Assembly: GCA_002368175.1 (NCBI GenBank)
Contig: AP018172.1
Span: 3,594,001-3,658,000, forward strand
DNA length: 64,000 nucleotides
Origin: Calothrix sp. NIES-2098
GTDB taxonomy: Bacteria; Cyanobacteriota; Cyanobacteriia; Cyanobacteriales; Nostocaceae
Direction: 5' to 3'
Shown here: positions 1-8,559 of the stretch, piece by piece
Layout: each line of letters begins with the position of its first letter
Numbering within the stretch: the first letter of the stretch is position 1
Translations under genes and position numbers: made by a program
Notes under the pieces: generated by a model
Databases searched by the model: none
What the model was told of the DNA's origin: nothing
Seen by the model: the letters and a program-made list of their open reading frames with translations, nothing else

Positions 1-378
1 TCATTTAGCAATCAATTTTGCCATCGTTAATGGTAGTTAAGCGACAAAAAATAGAAAGCTAAAGCTTTGTATTTTTGGCATACACGACCAATGCAGATAT
101 TGCTGTTTGCAAGGGAAAACTTGTCCCTTATTGGCTTCCTAATAACATCTGGCGATCGCTGTTTCAGCAGTTCACGTCGGAAAGTTGCACTGCTTATATG
201 CGTAAGTACTTAAGCAGAAATTTGGATACCCAATCAATAGCTTATGTGCTGTCTAACTATTTGTTGTCATGATAGGCGATCGCTCTGCATTAGTTGCGGC
301 GATTGTTGCTGATGCTTATTGGCTTCCTAAGCCTTTGGAACGAAGAGTTTGAAACTACACAAGTGAGGAGAAAATCAA
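1..378. other. Leading non-coding stretch, no supported gene
   Basis: AT-rich sequence with two HIP1-type GCGATCGC sites. A 65-codon frame from a TTG at 75 to 272 has no recognisable family and no ribosome binding site, so it is not called as a gene. The phrase TATTGGCTTCCTAA occurs twice (near 130 and 320), which hints at a small duplication. The only clear signal is the GAGGAG ribosome binding site at 365-370 that serves the next gene. Confidence 0.5.
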
Positions 379-2400
379 ATGATTTATAAGGCTTCTGTTG
401 CAGTATCTGGACTACTGTTAATCTTGCTGACGAAATCTGCACTAGCAACAAAACCGTGTGTGCCAGAACATAATCCCCAAGCAAATCCGCAACATAACCC
501 ACAACCAAATCCCCGACCAAATCCCCAACCAAATCCGCAACATAACCCACAGCCTAATCCCCGACCAAATCCCCAACCAAATCCGCAACATAACCCACAG
601 CCTAATCCCCGACCAAATCCCCAACCAAATCCGCAACATAACCCACAGCCTAATCCCCAACCCAGCCCACAACCTAGTCCCCAACCTAGTCCCCAACCCA
701 GCCCCGAACCAAATCCACAATCCAGCCCACAACCTAGTCCCCAACCCAGCCCCGAACCAAATCCACAATCCAGCCCACAGCCTAGTCCCCAACCCAGTCC
801 ACAACCTAATCCCCAACCCAGTCCACAACCCAGTCCACAACCCAGTTCACAACCCAGTTCACAACCAAATCCGCAAGGCAGCCCACAACCTAATCCACAA
901 GCCAGCCCTCAACCAAATCCTCAAGGTAGCCCCCAACCCAATCCTCAAGCCAGCCCACAACCTACTCCCCAAGTAAATCCCAATTCTCAAGAACCACCGA
1001 AGAAGAAGAGCAAAGACGTTGGAAACCTCGTTCCTATCTCCATGCCACTTGCTGGTGCAAGAAGGGTAGAAGTGGGCAATACGGACTTTTCTGGTTCTGT
1101 TTTTGCTGGAGGCGGAACCTTCTCCAGTGCTGGAGTTGAAGGTACTGTTAGCCATCGCCTATCCAAAAATTCTTTCCTCTTTGGGCAGGCTACATACAAC
1201 CCTGCGGCTCCATCTAATGCCATTGGAGTAGGAGGTGTGACCACCGGAGTTGTATTTAACGCACCTGGTAAGTCTCTTCGTGACAACAGCTATGTCGGGG
1301 TTTATAGCAACGTCCTTGGTTTTGGAAATACTGGCGGAGATGATATCGATCGCACTGCCTTTGGAAACTTAGGAATCATTGGAGGGCTTCAGCGTCCCAT
1401 TGGAGAAAAAGTTTCTGTGTTTGGTCAGGCAGAGGCGGCTCAACGCTTGTACTCTTTCGCAAAGACAGCGCAGGGTCAAGCCGCAAGAATTTCAGGAGGA
1501 ATGTCCTTGGCTTTATCTTGTGCATCTGGAGTCAGCCTGGTCGGAGATTATACCGTCGGCTCTAACCAATACTCAGAATGGGGTGTAAGAGGAGTCTTTA
1601 ACTATGACTTCTTTGGAACTCCTTGTGGAGTCAGACAGACTAGTGCTGCTTCTAACGTAGTAAAAGTCACGAAATACGTTGTGACTCTCATCGGAGCTAA
1701 CCCTACTGCTGAAGAGGTTAGAAAGGCTGGGCTAACTCCCCCCAATGCCAATCCTGAAAAATTCCGCCTTCAATCTGAACGTTGGATAGGGGAGAAAGCA
1801 CAGATTGTAGAAAAACTAGTCTTTGATGCTGTTGAAGTAGAAGGTGTGCCCAAAAAGATCCTCGTTGTCAGAAAGTCCATATCTCCTCAAGCTCTTGAAA
1901 AAGCCCAGAAGCTTGCAGCCGACCGCGAACCAAAACAAGCATTTGAAGAGATTCGTAACCTTCTTCAGGCTGAGGAACAAGATAAGTCTTTCAAGCTTGA
2001 GGAAGAAGCGAAAAGGATTGCCAAGGAAAAAGGAATGGCTCTTTCTTCAATACAACAAGTTGGGTATGTCTTCAATTACCAAAATCGCCTTCTTGGTGTT
2101 GTAGACAGTGACTTATCTCAGCCCTTAGTTGGAGAGCCGCGAGAGGTTTCTCCTGCCGAGTTGATGCTTGTTAAGGAAGTTGTCCGAAAAGGGAAGAGTA
2201 TCTTACCCTCTCTGGCAACAGGTTACACCACAAAAGGAACAACCCTTGGCAGAGACAGCATCGTCAATGGTCAATTTTTAGCACCTGGGACGAGAGTTCA
2301 AGTACCTAAGAAAAACGAGGCGATAATTCCTATTTCTATTGAATCTGGTGCTTCAGTTGAATCTCCTCAGATCCAGTGGACGAGGATTGATAATAAGTAG
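379..2400 (+). CDS. Secreted Pro/Asn/Gln-repeat protein, unknown function
   Basis: 673 residues. The ATG at 379 follows GAGGAG by 8 nt. Residues 1-23 form a Sec signal peptide ending in ALA before TKPC. Residues ~30-205 are a long run of four-residue repeats (PNPQ, PSPQ, PNPR, HNPQ), an extended polyproline-like spacer. Residues ~210-420 are Gly/Ser/aromatic-rich with alternating hydrophobic residues, which could be a beta-rich or outer-membrane barrel-like domain. Residues ~420-673 are mixed charged, with a helical stretch rich in Lys/Glu. Signal plus spacer plus beta domain suggests a cell-envelope protein, but I recognise no named family. The body has few HIP1 sites and a codon choice that looks unlike its neighbours, so transfer is possible. 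Coding is well supported by length, signal peptide and RBS; function is open. Confidence 0.8.
   Translation: MIYKASVAVSGLLLILLTKSALATKPCVPEHNPQANPQHNPQPNPRPNPQPNPQHNPQPNPRPNPQPNPQHNPQPNPRPNPQPNPQHNPQPNPQPSPQPSPQPSPQPSPEPNPQSSPQPSPQPSPEPNPQSSPQPSPQPSPQPNPQPSPQPSPQPSSQPSSQPNPQGSPQPNPQASPQPNPQGSPQPNPQASPQPTPQVNPNSQEPPKKKSKDVGNLVPISMPLAGARRVEVGNTDFSGSVFAGGGTFSSAGVEGTVSHRLSKNSFLFGQATYNPAAPSNAIGVGGVTTGVVFNAPGKSLRDNSYVGVYSNVLGFGNTGGDDIDRTAFGNLGIIGGLQRPIGEKVSVFGQAEAAQRLYSFAKTAQGQAARISGGMSLALSCASGVSLVGDYTVGSNQYSEWGVRGVFNYDFFGTPCGVRQTSAASNVVKVTKYVVTLIGANPTAEEVRKAGLTPPNANPEKFRLQSERWIGEKAQIVEKLVFDAVEVEGVPKKILVVRKSISPQALEKAQKLAADREPKQAFEEIRNLLQAEEQDKSFKLEEEAKRIAKEKGMALSSIQQVGYVFNYQNRLLGVVDSDLSQPLVGEPREVSPAELMLVKEVVRKGKSILPSLATGYTTKGTTLGRDSIVNGQFLAPGTRVQVPKKNEAIIPISIESGASVESPQIQWTRIDNK
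484..663 (+). repeat. 48-bp tandem repeat inside the Pro-rich protein
   Basis: Three nearly identical 48-bp units begin at 484, 532 and 580, with a partial fourth at 628. Each encodes 16 residues of the type NPQHNPQPNPRPNPQP. They are built on a 12-bp sub-unit that continues in degenerate form to about 985. Because the unit is a multiple of 3 and poor in stop triplets, several frames stay open here; only the frame starting at 379 is considered real. Confidence 0.9.
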
Positions 2401-2660
2401 TTAAACTGGTTTGTAGTTGCGCTTTAGCGCTATAGACGCGTTCGCGGAGCGTTCTCGTTCGACGAAGTCGTTCCCGTTCGCCGTCAGGCGTTCTCGAAGA
2501 GTAGGGTAGAGTAGCGCCTTCCCGTAGGGTAGCGCAACTACGAGCCAAATCCAGAGATTTATCACATCAATCAGCAACGCTCTTTGACTCTTATCTGTTG
2601 AATTATGACTCTGACTGAAATGCGATAAGCTAAAAGGCAATGACTAGATACTAAATAACC
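2401..2660. repeat. Palindromic dispersed-repeat cluster
   Basis: About 130 bp (2420-2545) consist of short GC-rich palindromes such as GCGCTTTAGCGC and CGCGTTCGCGGAGCG, followed by repeated TTCTCG and GTAGGGTAG blocks. This composition is much richer in CG than the flanking DNA and matches the small dispersed repeats common between Nostocales genes. Frames open on the minus strand here are products of the repeat and not genes. Confidence 0.7.
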
Positions 2661-2668
2661 TAGCGGAT

Positions 2669-3157
2669 ATGTTTTGGCGGCAAGGGTTGGCATTAATTTT
2701 GGGGATGATCGTATTTTTCATTACTTCCCCTGCACTGGCAGACTGGACTCATCCGCTGTCATTTAGTAATGCAGAGTTAAGCAGACATGATTTTTCAGGA
2801 CAAAGCTTGCAAGCAGCAGAGTTCTCTAACGCTAATCTAGAACTGGCTAACTTTGCAGGTGCAGATTTGCGCGGAGCAGTTTTGAGTGCTTCGGTAGTAA
2901 CACAAGCAAATTTGCATGGAGCAGATTTAACAAATGCAATGGTAGATCAGGTAAACTTAACTGGGTCTGATTTGAGCGATGCTGTTTTAAAAGAAACTCT
3001 TTTATTACGTGCAATTTTTACTGATGTGAACATCAGCAATGCAGATTTCACTGATGCAGTTCTGGACAAAGCTCAAATCAAAGAACTGTGTGCCAAAGCC
3101 AGTGGGATCAATTCTAAGACTGGTGTGCAAACTCGTGATTCTTTAGGATGTCAATGA
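2669..3157 (+). CDS. Secreted pentapeptide-repeat protein
   Basis: 162 residues. Residues 1-24 are a signal peptide ending in ALA, so the mature protein (starting DWTHPL) is periplasmic or in the thylakoid lumen. Residues ~35-135 contain A(N/D)LxX pentapeptide repeats (for example ANLELANFAGADLRGAVL), which fold as a right-handed quadrilateral beta-helix. A short C-terminal tail carries two Cys (CAKAS... LGC) that could form a disulfide. Its stop overlaps the purK start (ATGA at 3154-3157), so the two are probably co-transcribed and translationally coupled. The family is common in cyanobacteria and usually has no assigned role. Confidence 0.85.
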   Translation: MFWRQGLALILGMIVFFITSPALADWTHPLSFSNAELSRHDFSGQSLQAAEFSNANLELANFAGADLRGAVLSASVVTQANLHGADLTNAMVDQVNLTGSDLSDAVLKETLLLRAIFTDVNISNADFTDAVLDKAQIKELCAKASGINSKTGVQTRDSLGCQ

Positions 3158-4296
3158 AGCGTGTTGGTATAATTGGTGGCGGGCAACTGGCCTGGATGAT
3201 GGGAGATGCAGCCAAGAAGTTAGGCGTGGAATTAATAGTACAAACTCCCAGTAAACAAGATCCCGCTGTAAGTATTGCCCAAGAAACGGTTTTTGCTCAA
3301 GTTGATGACGCTGCGGCAACAGAGGTTTTAGCTCAAAAATGCGATGTAATCACCTTTGAAAACGAGTTTGTTAACCTAGAAGCTTTAGCTGTCTTAGAAA
3401 ACCGAGGTGTTTGTTTCCGTCCGAGATTAGCAGCATTAGCTCCTTTATTAGATAAATATCACCAGCGCTGCTATTTGCAAGCTTTGGGATTACCAGTTCC
3501 CCGTTTTTTTGCGCTAGATAATACTATTCAACCGGAAGAACTGCAATCTAAAATTGAACATTTAGGTTTTCCCATAGTTCTCAAATCGCGACGCCACGGT
3601 TACGACGGACAGGGTACTTTCATTATTAAAGATTGGGCGAGTTTAGAGCAGAAGCTAGCTGGTATTAATACACTCTATTTAATAGAGGAATTTGTTCCCT
3701 TTGAAAGAGAATTGGCAGTAATTGCAGCGCGTTCTGTAGCTGGAGAGGTGGTGACATACCCAGTTGTGGAAACTCAACAAGAACAACAGGTTTGTCGGCG
3801 AGTGATCGCACCAGCAGAGATTACAGTCAATCAAGCAGCAGAAATAGATGCGATCGCCCATACTCTATTAAATCATCTACAAGTGGTAGGAGTTTTTGGC
3901 ATCGAGCTATTTCTCACCACAGATGGTAGAGTCCTCGTCAATGAAATTGCTCCCCGCACCCACAACTCCGGACATTTCTCCCTAGACGCTTGTGAAACCT
4001 CCCAGTTTGAACAGCACCTGAGAGCAGTTTGCGGTTTAGCTTTGGGCGATCCCGCACTCAAGACTCCCAGTGCTGTCATGGTAAACCTTCTCGGTTACGA
4101 AACTTCTCAAAGCGACTACCAAAGCCAGCGCCAACAAATAGCCGAAATTCCCCAATCTTACATCCACTGGTACGGTAAGGCAGAATCCCGTCCAGGGCGT
4201 AAACTAGGACACGTCACCGTTTTGCTCGATCGTCAAAACCAAGATGAGGCAATTGCGATCGCTCGTACCATAGAATCTATCTGGTATCCCAAGTAA
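3154..4296 (+). CDS. purK: N5-carboxyaminoimidazole ribonucleotide synthase
   Basis: 380 residues from the ATG at 3154; an in-frame ATG at 3148 would add two residues. PurK is a cytosolic ATP-grasp enzyme that joins bicarbonate to aminoimidazole ribonucleotide using ATP, a step of de novo purine synthesis. Visible family marks are the N-terminal dinucleotide-like loop GIIGGGQLAWMM, the ATP-grasp loop LKSRRHGYDGQGTF, the central EEFVPFERELAVI and the metal/ATP motif NEIAPRTHNSGHF. Length is normal for the family. The start overlaps the stop of the upstream pentapeptide gene by ATGA. A probable 6S RNA gene follows about 60 bp downstream. Confidence 0.95.
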   Translation: MKRVGIIGGGQLAWMMGDAAKKLGVELIVQTPSKQDPAVSIAQETVFAQVDDAAATEVLAQKCDVITFENEFVNLEALAVLENRGVCFRPRLAALAPLLDKYHQRCYLQALGLPVPRFFALDNTIQPEELQSKIEHLGFPIVLKSRRHGYDGQGTFIIKDWASLEQKLAGINTLYLIEEFVPFERELAVIAARSVAGEVVTYPVVETQQEQQVCRRVIAPAEITVNQAAEIDAIAHTLLNHLQVVGVFGIELFLTTDGRVLVNEIAPRTHNSGHFSLDACETSQFEQHLRAVCGLALGDPALKTPSAVMVNLLGYETSQSDYQSQRQQIAEIPQSYIHWYGKAESRPGRKLGHVTVLLDRQNQDEAIAIARTIESIWYPK

Positions 4297-4343
4297 ATTT
4301 GCGAGAAAATTTTTATATTAAGCACACACCAAGTTTTGAAGGC

Positions 4344-4349
4344 TATAAT
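4344..4349 (+). promoter_or_regulatory. Candidate -10 box for the 6S RNA gene
   Basis: A perfect TATAAT lies 6-7 nt ahead of the predicted RNA start near 4355. No convincing TTGACA-like -35 box is seen at the expected spacing, so the promoter may need an upstream activator or be of extended -10 type. Confidence 0.45.
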
Positions 4350-4354
4350 GAGTT

Positions 4355-4536
4355 AGTTGCACTACGACGTTGGTGACTGCCATCAAGTTTTTTGATCTAT
4401 GTCTTTAAAGAAAAGGGAATCAAGAGTTCTCGTGGCAGTATACCGGGCAAGTACCCGGAAACTTTAAACGGGACAAATAGATACCCACCTGGTTTAACCA
4501 GGTCATAAACTTAGGTAAAACGGCGTCGCGGTGAAC
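4355..4536 (+). ncRNA. ssaA: Probable 6S RNA (6Sa)
   Basis: A gene-free, conserved-looking ~182-nt segment right after purK, which is where I recall cyanobacterial 6S RNA genes lying. The ends can pair as a closing stem: GTTGCACTACGACG (4356-4369) with CGTCGCGGTGAAC (4524-4536), allowing G:U and one or two mismatches. Inside, ACTGCCA (4376-4382) pairs with TGGCAGT (4433-4439), and two further hairpins follow (CCGGG/CCCGG near 4443-4460 and ACCTGG/CCAGGT near 4488-4504). A long rod closed at its ends fits the 6S architecture that mimics an open promoter and binds RNA polymerase. The size fits the ~185-nt cyanobacterial RNA. Exact ends are inferred from structure. Confidence 0.7.
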
Positions 4537-4548
4537 TCAAAAATTTTT

Positions 4549-4590
4549 AGCTCCCAAAGTAAAGTTCAACTTTGGGAGCTTTAATTATTT
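4549..4590 (+). terminator. Rho-independent-type hairpin after 6S RNA
   Basis: Perfect 12-bp stem AGCTCCCAAAGT (4549-4560) with ACTTTGGGAGCT (4569-4580), 8-nt loop, followed by TTAATTATTT. It would end transcripts from purK and from the 6S RNA promoter. Confidence 0.85.
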
Positions 4591-4599
4591 GGTCATTTG

Positions 4600-4715
4600 T
4601 CATCTGTCAATAGTCAATAGTTATTTCTCCCCTGCTTCCTGCCCCCTGCCCCTCTGCCTCTTTCTCTCCCTTGTCCCCTCATCTCCCCAATGCCCCATGC
4701 CCAATGCCCAAAAAA
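4600..4715. repeat. Pyrimidine-rich dispersed intergenic repeat
   Basis: A stretch of the type GTCATTTGTCATCTGTCAA followed by CCCCTGCCCC/CTCTGCC blocks and CCCCATGCCCAATGCCC. The same kind of sequence recurs at 8370-8402 (as its complement), 8527-8550 and 21945-22105, and the GTCATTTGTC part recurs between the nif genes. It is non-coding. Confidence 0.65.
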
Positions 4716-4764
4716 CCAATTCTGTATAAATTGATTCTGAATTAGGCCTGTTTCAGAGTTAAGA

Positions 4765-6072
4765 TTGCAAAATTACGTTAAATTGTGGTTAAAGCTACAA
4801 AAATTGACAACACAACAACTTATTAATTGCGTGTTTCCAGCCTCGGTTTTCCATCTAGACAATGGTTTAACGTTGATTCATCAAGAAATTCCAACTACCC
4901 CTGTAGTTGTGGCGGATGTTTGGGTGCGTGCTGGAGCAACCCTAGAGCCTGAACCTTGGTTTGGGATGGCTCACTTTTTGGAACACATGATTTTTAAAGG
5001 TACAGAAACATTACCACCTGGGGTATTTGATTATAACATTGAAAATAATGGTGGAGTGAGTAATGCGGCTACCAGTTATGATTATGCCCATTATTCCCTG
5101 ACTACAGCTGCTTCTTACCTAGAAGAGACTTTACCTCATCTGGGCGAGCTGTTGTTGAATGCCGCAATTCCAGAAGATGAATTTAGTCGCGAACGGGATG
5201 TGGTGCTAGAAGAAATTCGCTCTTATCATGACGACCCAGACTGGTTAGGATTTCAGTCTTTAATTCAAAGCGTCTATCAGGGACATCCTTACGGACGCTC
5301 AGTGCTGGGTACAGAGCAAGAAATAATGCAGCACTCACCAGAAGCGATGCGCTGTTTTCACCGTGCCAATTACCAACCGGAAAATATGACGGTGGTAATT
5401 GTCGGGGGAATGGATCGAGATTCAGCCTTAGATTTGGTAAATTGCGCTTTTGACAATTTTCCCGAACGCTCTGAATGCCCTCTGCCGCAAAAGATACAAA
5501 ATCCAGTTATTCAGGGAATTCACCGCCAAGAACTGCATTTACCAAGATTAGAGCAAGGGCGGTTACTGATGGCGTGGCTAGCACCAGGTGTAGAAGAACT
5601 GCGCACTGCCTATGGTTTAGATTTACTCTCAGTATTATTAGCAGAAGGAAGAACCTCACGCTTAGTCCGCGATCTGCGGGAAGAACGGCAATTAGTACAA
5701 GGTATTTGTAGTAATTTTGCCTTACAGCGAGAATCGAGTTTATTTACAATTAGTGCTTGGGTGGAACCCGAACACCTAGAGAAAGTAGAGTTCTTGATTC
5801 GCGCACACTTGGAAGAGTTGCAGAATCAGCCAATCACTCCCAATGAACTCGCCCGCACGCGCAGGTTGCTGTGTAATGAGTATGCTTTTTCCACAGAAAC
5901 GCCAAATCAACTGACTGGGCTTTATGGCTACTACAACACGATCGCCCAAGCAGAATTAGCAGTTACATATCCTCAACAAGTTTCATCATTTGATGCCCAA
6001 GAACTGCAACAATTAGCTAAACAGTATCTTTCATCCCAAAATTACGCTGTTACTATTCTTAAACCCTGTTAG
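4765..6072 (+). CDS. M16 zinc metallopeptidase, catalytic subunit
   Basis: 435 residues from a TTG at 4765; the true start may be a later TTG near 4804, because homology-like sequence begins near VFHLDNGLTLIHQE. M16 peptidases are related to mitochondrial processing peptidase and PqqL/YmxG; they are clam-shaped zinc enzymes that cut peptides. The inverted zinc motif HFLEH is present (H70, E73, H74 in this numbering), with the downstream acidic stretch ERDVVLEEIRSYHDDP that supplies the third ligand. The following gene is a paralogue without the motif, and the two are ~50 bp apart, so they probably form a catalytic/non-catalytic heterodimer as in other bacteria. No signal peptide is obvious. 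Confidence 0.9.
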   Translation: MQNYVKLWLKLQKLTTQQLINCVFPASVFHLDNGLTLIHQEIPTTPVVVADVWVRAGATLEPEPWFGMAHFLEHMIFKGTETLPPGVFDYNIENNGGVSNAATSYDYAHYSLTTAASYLEETLPHLGELLLNAAIPEDEFSRERDVVLEEIRSYHDDPDWLGFQSLIQSVYQGHPYGRSVLGTEQEIMQHSPEAMRCFHRANYQPENMTVVIVGGMDRDSALDLVNCAFDNFPERSECPLPQKIQNPVIQGIHRQELHLPRLEQGRLLMAWLAPGVEELRTAYGLDLLSVLLAEGRTSRLVRDLREERQLVQGICSNFALQRESSLFTISAWVEPEHLEKVEFLIRAHLEELQNQPITPNELARTRRLLCNEYAFSTETPNQLTGLYGYYNTIAQAELAVTYPQQVSSFDAQELQQLAKQYLSSQNYAVTILKPC

Positions 6073-6126
6073 TCATGAGTCATTAGCTAAGGACTGTTGA
6101 CTGTTGACTGCTTCATTTCTTGACTA

Positions 6127-7410
6127 ATGACTCAAACTGTGAACCCATCTCTATCTCATTCCCCGATCCACCGTACTGTATTGAGCAATGGCATTGTCGT
6201 ATTGGCGACAGAAAATCCGGCGGCAGATATAATTGCAGCACGAATCTTTGTCCGTGCTGGAAGTTGTGCCGAACACCAGGAACAAGCCGGACTAGCACAT
6301 CTATTGTCAGCAGTCATGACAAAAGGATGCGATGGACTTTCTAGCTTGGAAATTGCTGAAAGAGTCGAGTCAGTCGGTGCGAGTTTAAGTACAGATACCG
6401 CCAATGATTATTATTTACTGTCGCTGAAAACTGTAACATCAGATTTTCGGGAAATTTTAGCATTGGCAGGGTTGATGTTGCGATCGCCTACATTTCCCGA
6501 AACCCAAGTCGAACTAGAACGGCGTTTAGCGCTACAAGACATTCGCTCTCAAAAAGAGCAGCCGTTTACCATTGCTTTTGACCAACTGCGCCAAGCAATG
6601 TACCAAAATCATCCCTACGCGATGTCGGTGCTAGGTAATGAAACAACTATGAGCCGCTTAACTCGTGGTGACTTAGTTGATTATCACAAAACTCATTTTC
6701 GTCCAGATAATGTGGTCATTAGTATTGCTGGACGCATTACACCAGAGGATGCAGTCAAACTGGTAGCAGAAGTATTTGGTGATTGGCAACCACCTACTGA
6801 GAAATCGCCAACACTGAATCTGCCTGAAATTCAAGTCCAACCCCAACCCCAGCTTCAGCCCCTACAAACACAACAATCTATCGTCATGCTCGGTTACTTG
6901 GGGCCAGCAGTCAGTTCTGCTGATTATGCTGCCTTGAAATTGCTGTCTACCTACTTGGGTAATGGGCTTTCTAGCCGCTTGTTTGTAGAATTGCGAGAAA
7001 AGCAAGGTTTAGCTTACGAAGTATCTGCATTTTATCCCACCAGACTGTATCCTGCATCTTTTGTGGTTTACATGGGTACAGCACCAGAAAATACCAGTAT
7101 TGCTCTGCAAGGGTTGAAAAAAGAAGTAGATTTACTTTGTACTACCGAGATAGACGCCAACGCACTCCAGGCTGCTAAGAACAAGATATTGGGACAGTAC
7201 GCCTTAGGTAAGCAAACTAACGGTCAAATTGCTCAAATATATGGCTGGTATGAAACTTTGGGGTTAGGAATTGAATTTGACCAACATTTTCAAGATCTGA
7301 TTGCTGCGGTGAATGTAGCAGATGCGATGACAGCAGCTAGCCGATATTTACAGGAACCTTACTTATCCTTAGTAGGCCCAGAAGAAGCAATTAATAGTGC
7401 AATTGCTTAG
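6127..7410 (+). CDS. M16 peptidase-like protein, non-catalytic subunit
   Basis: 427 residues, M16 fold. At the place of the zinc motif it reads AHLLSAVMTKG, so the second His and the Glu of HxxEH are gone and it cannot bind catalytic zinc in the usual way. The Gly-rich substrate loop equivalent and the C-terminal domain (GNGLSSRLFVELREKQGLAY) are intact, as in the alpha/regulatory subunits of processing peptidases. It sits directly after the catalytic M16 gene on the same strand, so a paired complex is likely. It is not a decayed gene: the frame is open and full length. Confidence 0.9.
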   Translation: MTQTVNPSLSHSPIHRTVLSNGIVVLATENPAADIIAARIFVRAGSCAEHQEQAGLAHLLSAVMTKGCDGLSSLEIAERVESVGASLSTDTANDYYLLSLKTVTSDFREILALAGLMLRSPTFPETQVELERRLALQDIRSQKEQPFTIAFDQLRQAMYQNHPYAMSVLGNETTMSRLTRGDLVDYHKTHFRPDNVVISIAGRITPEDAVKLVAEVFGDWQPPTEKSPTLNLPEIQVQPQPQLQPLQTQQSIVMLGYLGPAVSSADYAALKLLSTYLGNGLSSRLFVELREKQGLAYEVSAFYPTRLYPASFVVYMGTAPENTSIALQGLKKEVDLLCTTEIDANALQAAKNKILGQYALGKQTNGQIAQIYGWYETLGLGIEFDQHFQDLIAAVNVADAMTAASRYLQEPYLSLVGPEEAINSAIA

Positions 7411-7496
7411 TTTGGTCGTAAAAAAAACTTACCAGCTTTTTTTCTAGGCTCAAGCGGCTGTACTATTAGCATCAGAAGATTTCGGTAGCATATACC

Positions 7497-8369
7497 ATGA
7501 AAGGCAGCCTATCAATAAGTATCTTGAGCTACTTAGACTCACTAAAATCCTTCAGCACCAACAAGTTTAATTGCTTACTTCTGTCTTTTTCTGTGCCTGT
7601 GTTTGTTGCTGCCTCTGCTGTGGTGACAATGGCAGCACCACAGAAAATTTCTCAAGCAACTCCGGGAGTTAGCATTAACCGTCCTAACCTGACTATTGGT
7701 AGCCAAGGCGAACGGGTGTCTGAACTTCAGGCAGCTTTAAAACTGTTGGGCTTTTACACAGGTGCAGTGGATGGTAATTATAACAGCACTACCGCCAGCG
7801 CCGTTTCCCAGTTTAAGCAAGCAGCAGGCTTGAAACCGGATGGTATTGTTGATGCCGCCACTTGGCAAAGATTGTTCCCTAACCAAGCAATAGCGACATC
7901 AACAGTTCCTCAACCTAAGCCAACCTCTACTAACTCAAAACAGACAGTAATCGTTCCTGCCCAAGCGGGCAACAATAGGAGAATTGTTCCTCAACCTGAG
8001 CCAAAACCCGCACAGCCCAGGCAAACTACTACTCCTAAGCCACAAAAGACTAGTAATGCTCGTCCGACAACTAGAACTACACAAACTCGAACTCCACAAA
8101 TTCCGCGTTTTGAACGTACCCCTGGTATTCAATACACCACAGAAGGATTGCCGATTTTGCGTTTAGGGAACCGTGGATCTGAAGTAGGTAAATTGCAGGA
8201 AGTTTTGAAAAAGCTGGGTTTTCTGGACGGTGATGTAGATGGAGACTTTGGCCCCACAACAGAAGCAGCCGTCAAAGCTGCACAAAGCCGCTATGGCTTG
8301 GAGGCTGATGGCGTAGCTGGTGGCGGTACTTGGGAGGTGCTGTTAGGAAGATTACAGCGCCAGCGATGA
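7497..8369 (+). CDS. Secreted protein with two peptidoglycan-binding domains
   Basis: 290 residues. A hydrophobic segment at residues ~25-47 acts as signal or anchor. Two PG_binding_1 (PF01471-type) three-helix modules are visible: ~65-120 (VSELQAALKLLGFYTGAVDG ... FKQAAGLKPDGIVD) and ~228-284 (VGKLQEVLKKLGFLDGDVDG ... YGLEADGVAGG). Between them is a Pro/Thr/Gln-rich linker of ~100 residues. There is no catalytic domain, so it probably acts as a cell-wall-binding or scaffold protein. It is preceded by an ATG at 7497 and stands alone. Confidence 0.85.
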   Translation: MKGSLSISILSYLDSLKSFSTNKFNCLLLSFSVPVFVAASAVVTMAAPQKISQATPGVSINRPNLTIGSQGERVSELQAALKLLGFYTGAVDGNYNSTTASAVSQFKQAAGLKPDGIVDAATWQRLFPNQAIATSTVPQPKPTSTNSKQTVIVPAQAGNNRRIVPQPEPKPAQPRQTTTPKPQKTSNARPTTRTTQTRTPQIPRFERTPGIQYTTEGLPILRLGNRGSEVGKLQEVLKKLGFLDGDVDGDFGPTTEAAVKAAQSRYGLEADGVAGGGTWEVLLGRLQRQR

Positions 8370-8559
8370 AGAGGGCAGGGGGCAGGGAGCAGGGAGCAGG
8401 GGGAGGAATAATTAACGACTCTTGTCTATTGCCTTTTGACTCTGGAACGCCAGTACTCTGCGAGAAGCCGCCCTTCGGGCGTCTACATTCAACGGAGGGA
8501 ACCTCCGCACGTGACAGGCTCCTCTTGACAAATGACAAATGACCAATGACAACTTGCTT
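8370..8559. repeat. Low-complexity and dispersed repeats
   Basis: A GGGCAGGGAGCAGGG-type purine run (8372-8402), then the palindromic block GAAGCCGCCCTTCGGGCGTC (8463-8482) and a GACAAATGACAAATGACCAATGAC run (8527-8550). These are typical Nostocales intergenic repeats. An ATG at 8539 inside the last run is in frame with the next gene but is rejected as its start. Confidence 0.7.

Noticed and set aside
75..272. 65-codon plus-strand frame from TTG
   Set aside because: No ribosome binding site, no family, and it overlaps HIP1-rich non-coding sequence.
442..985. Alternative frames on both strands across the PNPQ repeat; possible CRISPR
   Set aside because: The 12/48-bp repeat keeps other frames open by chance. 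There are no unique spacers, so it is not a CRISPR array.
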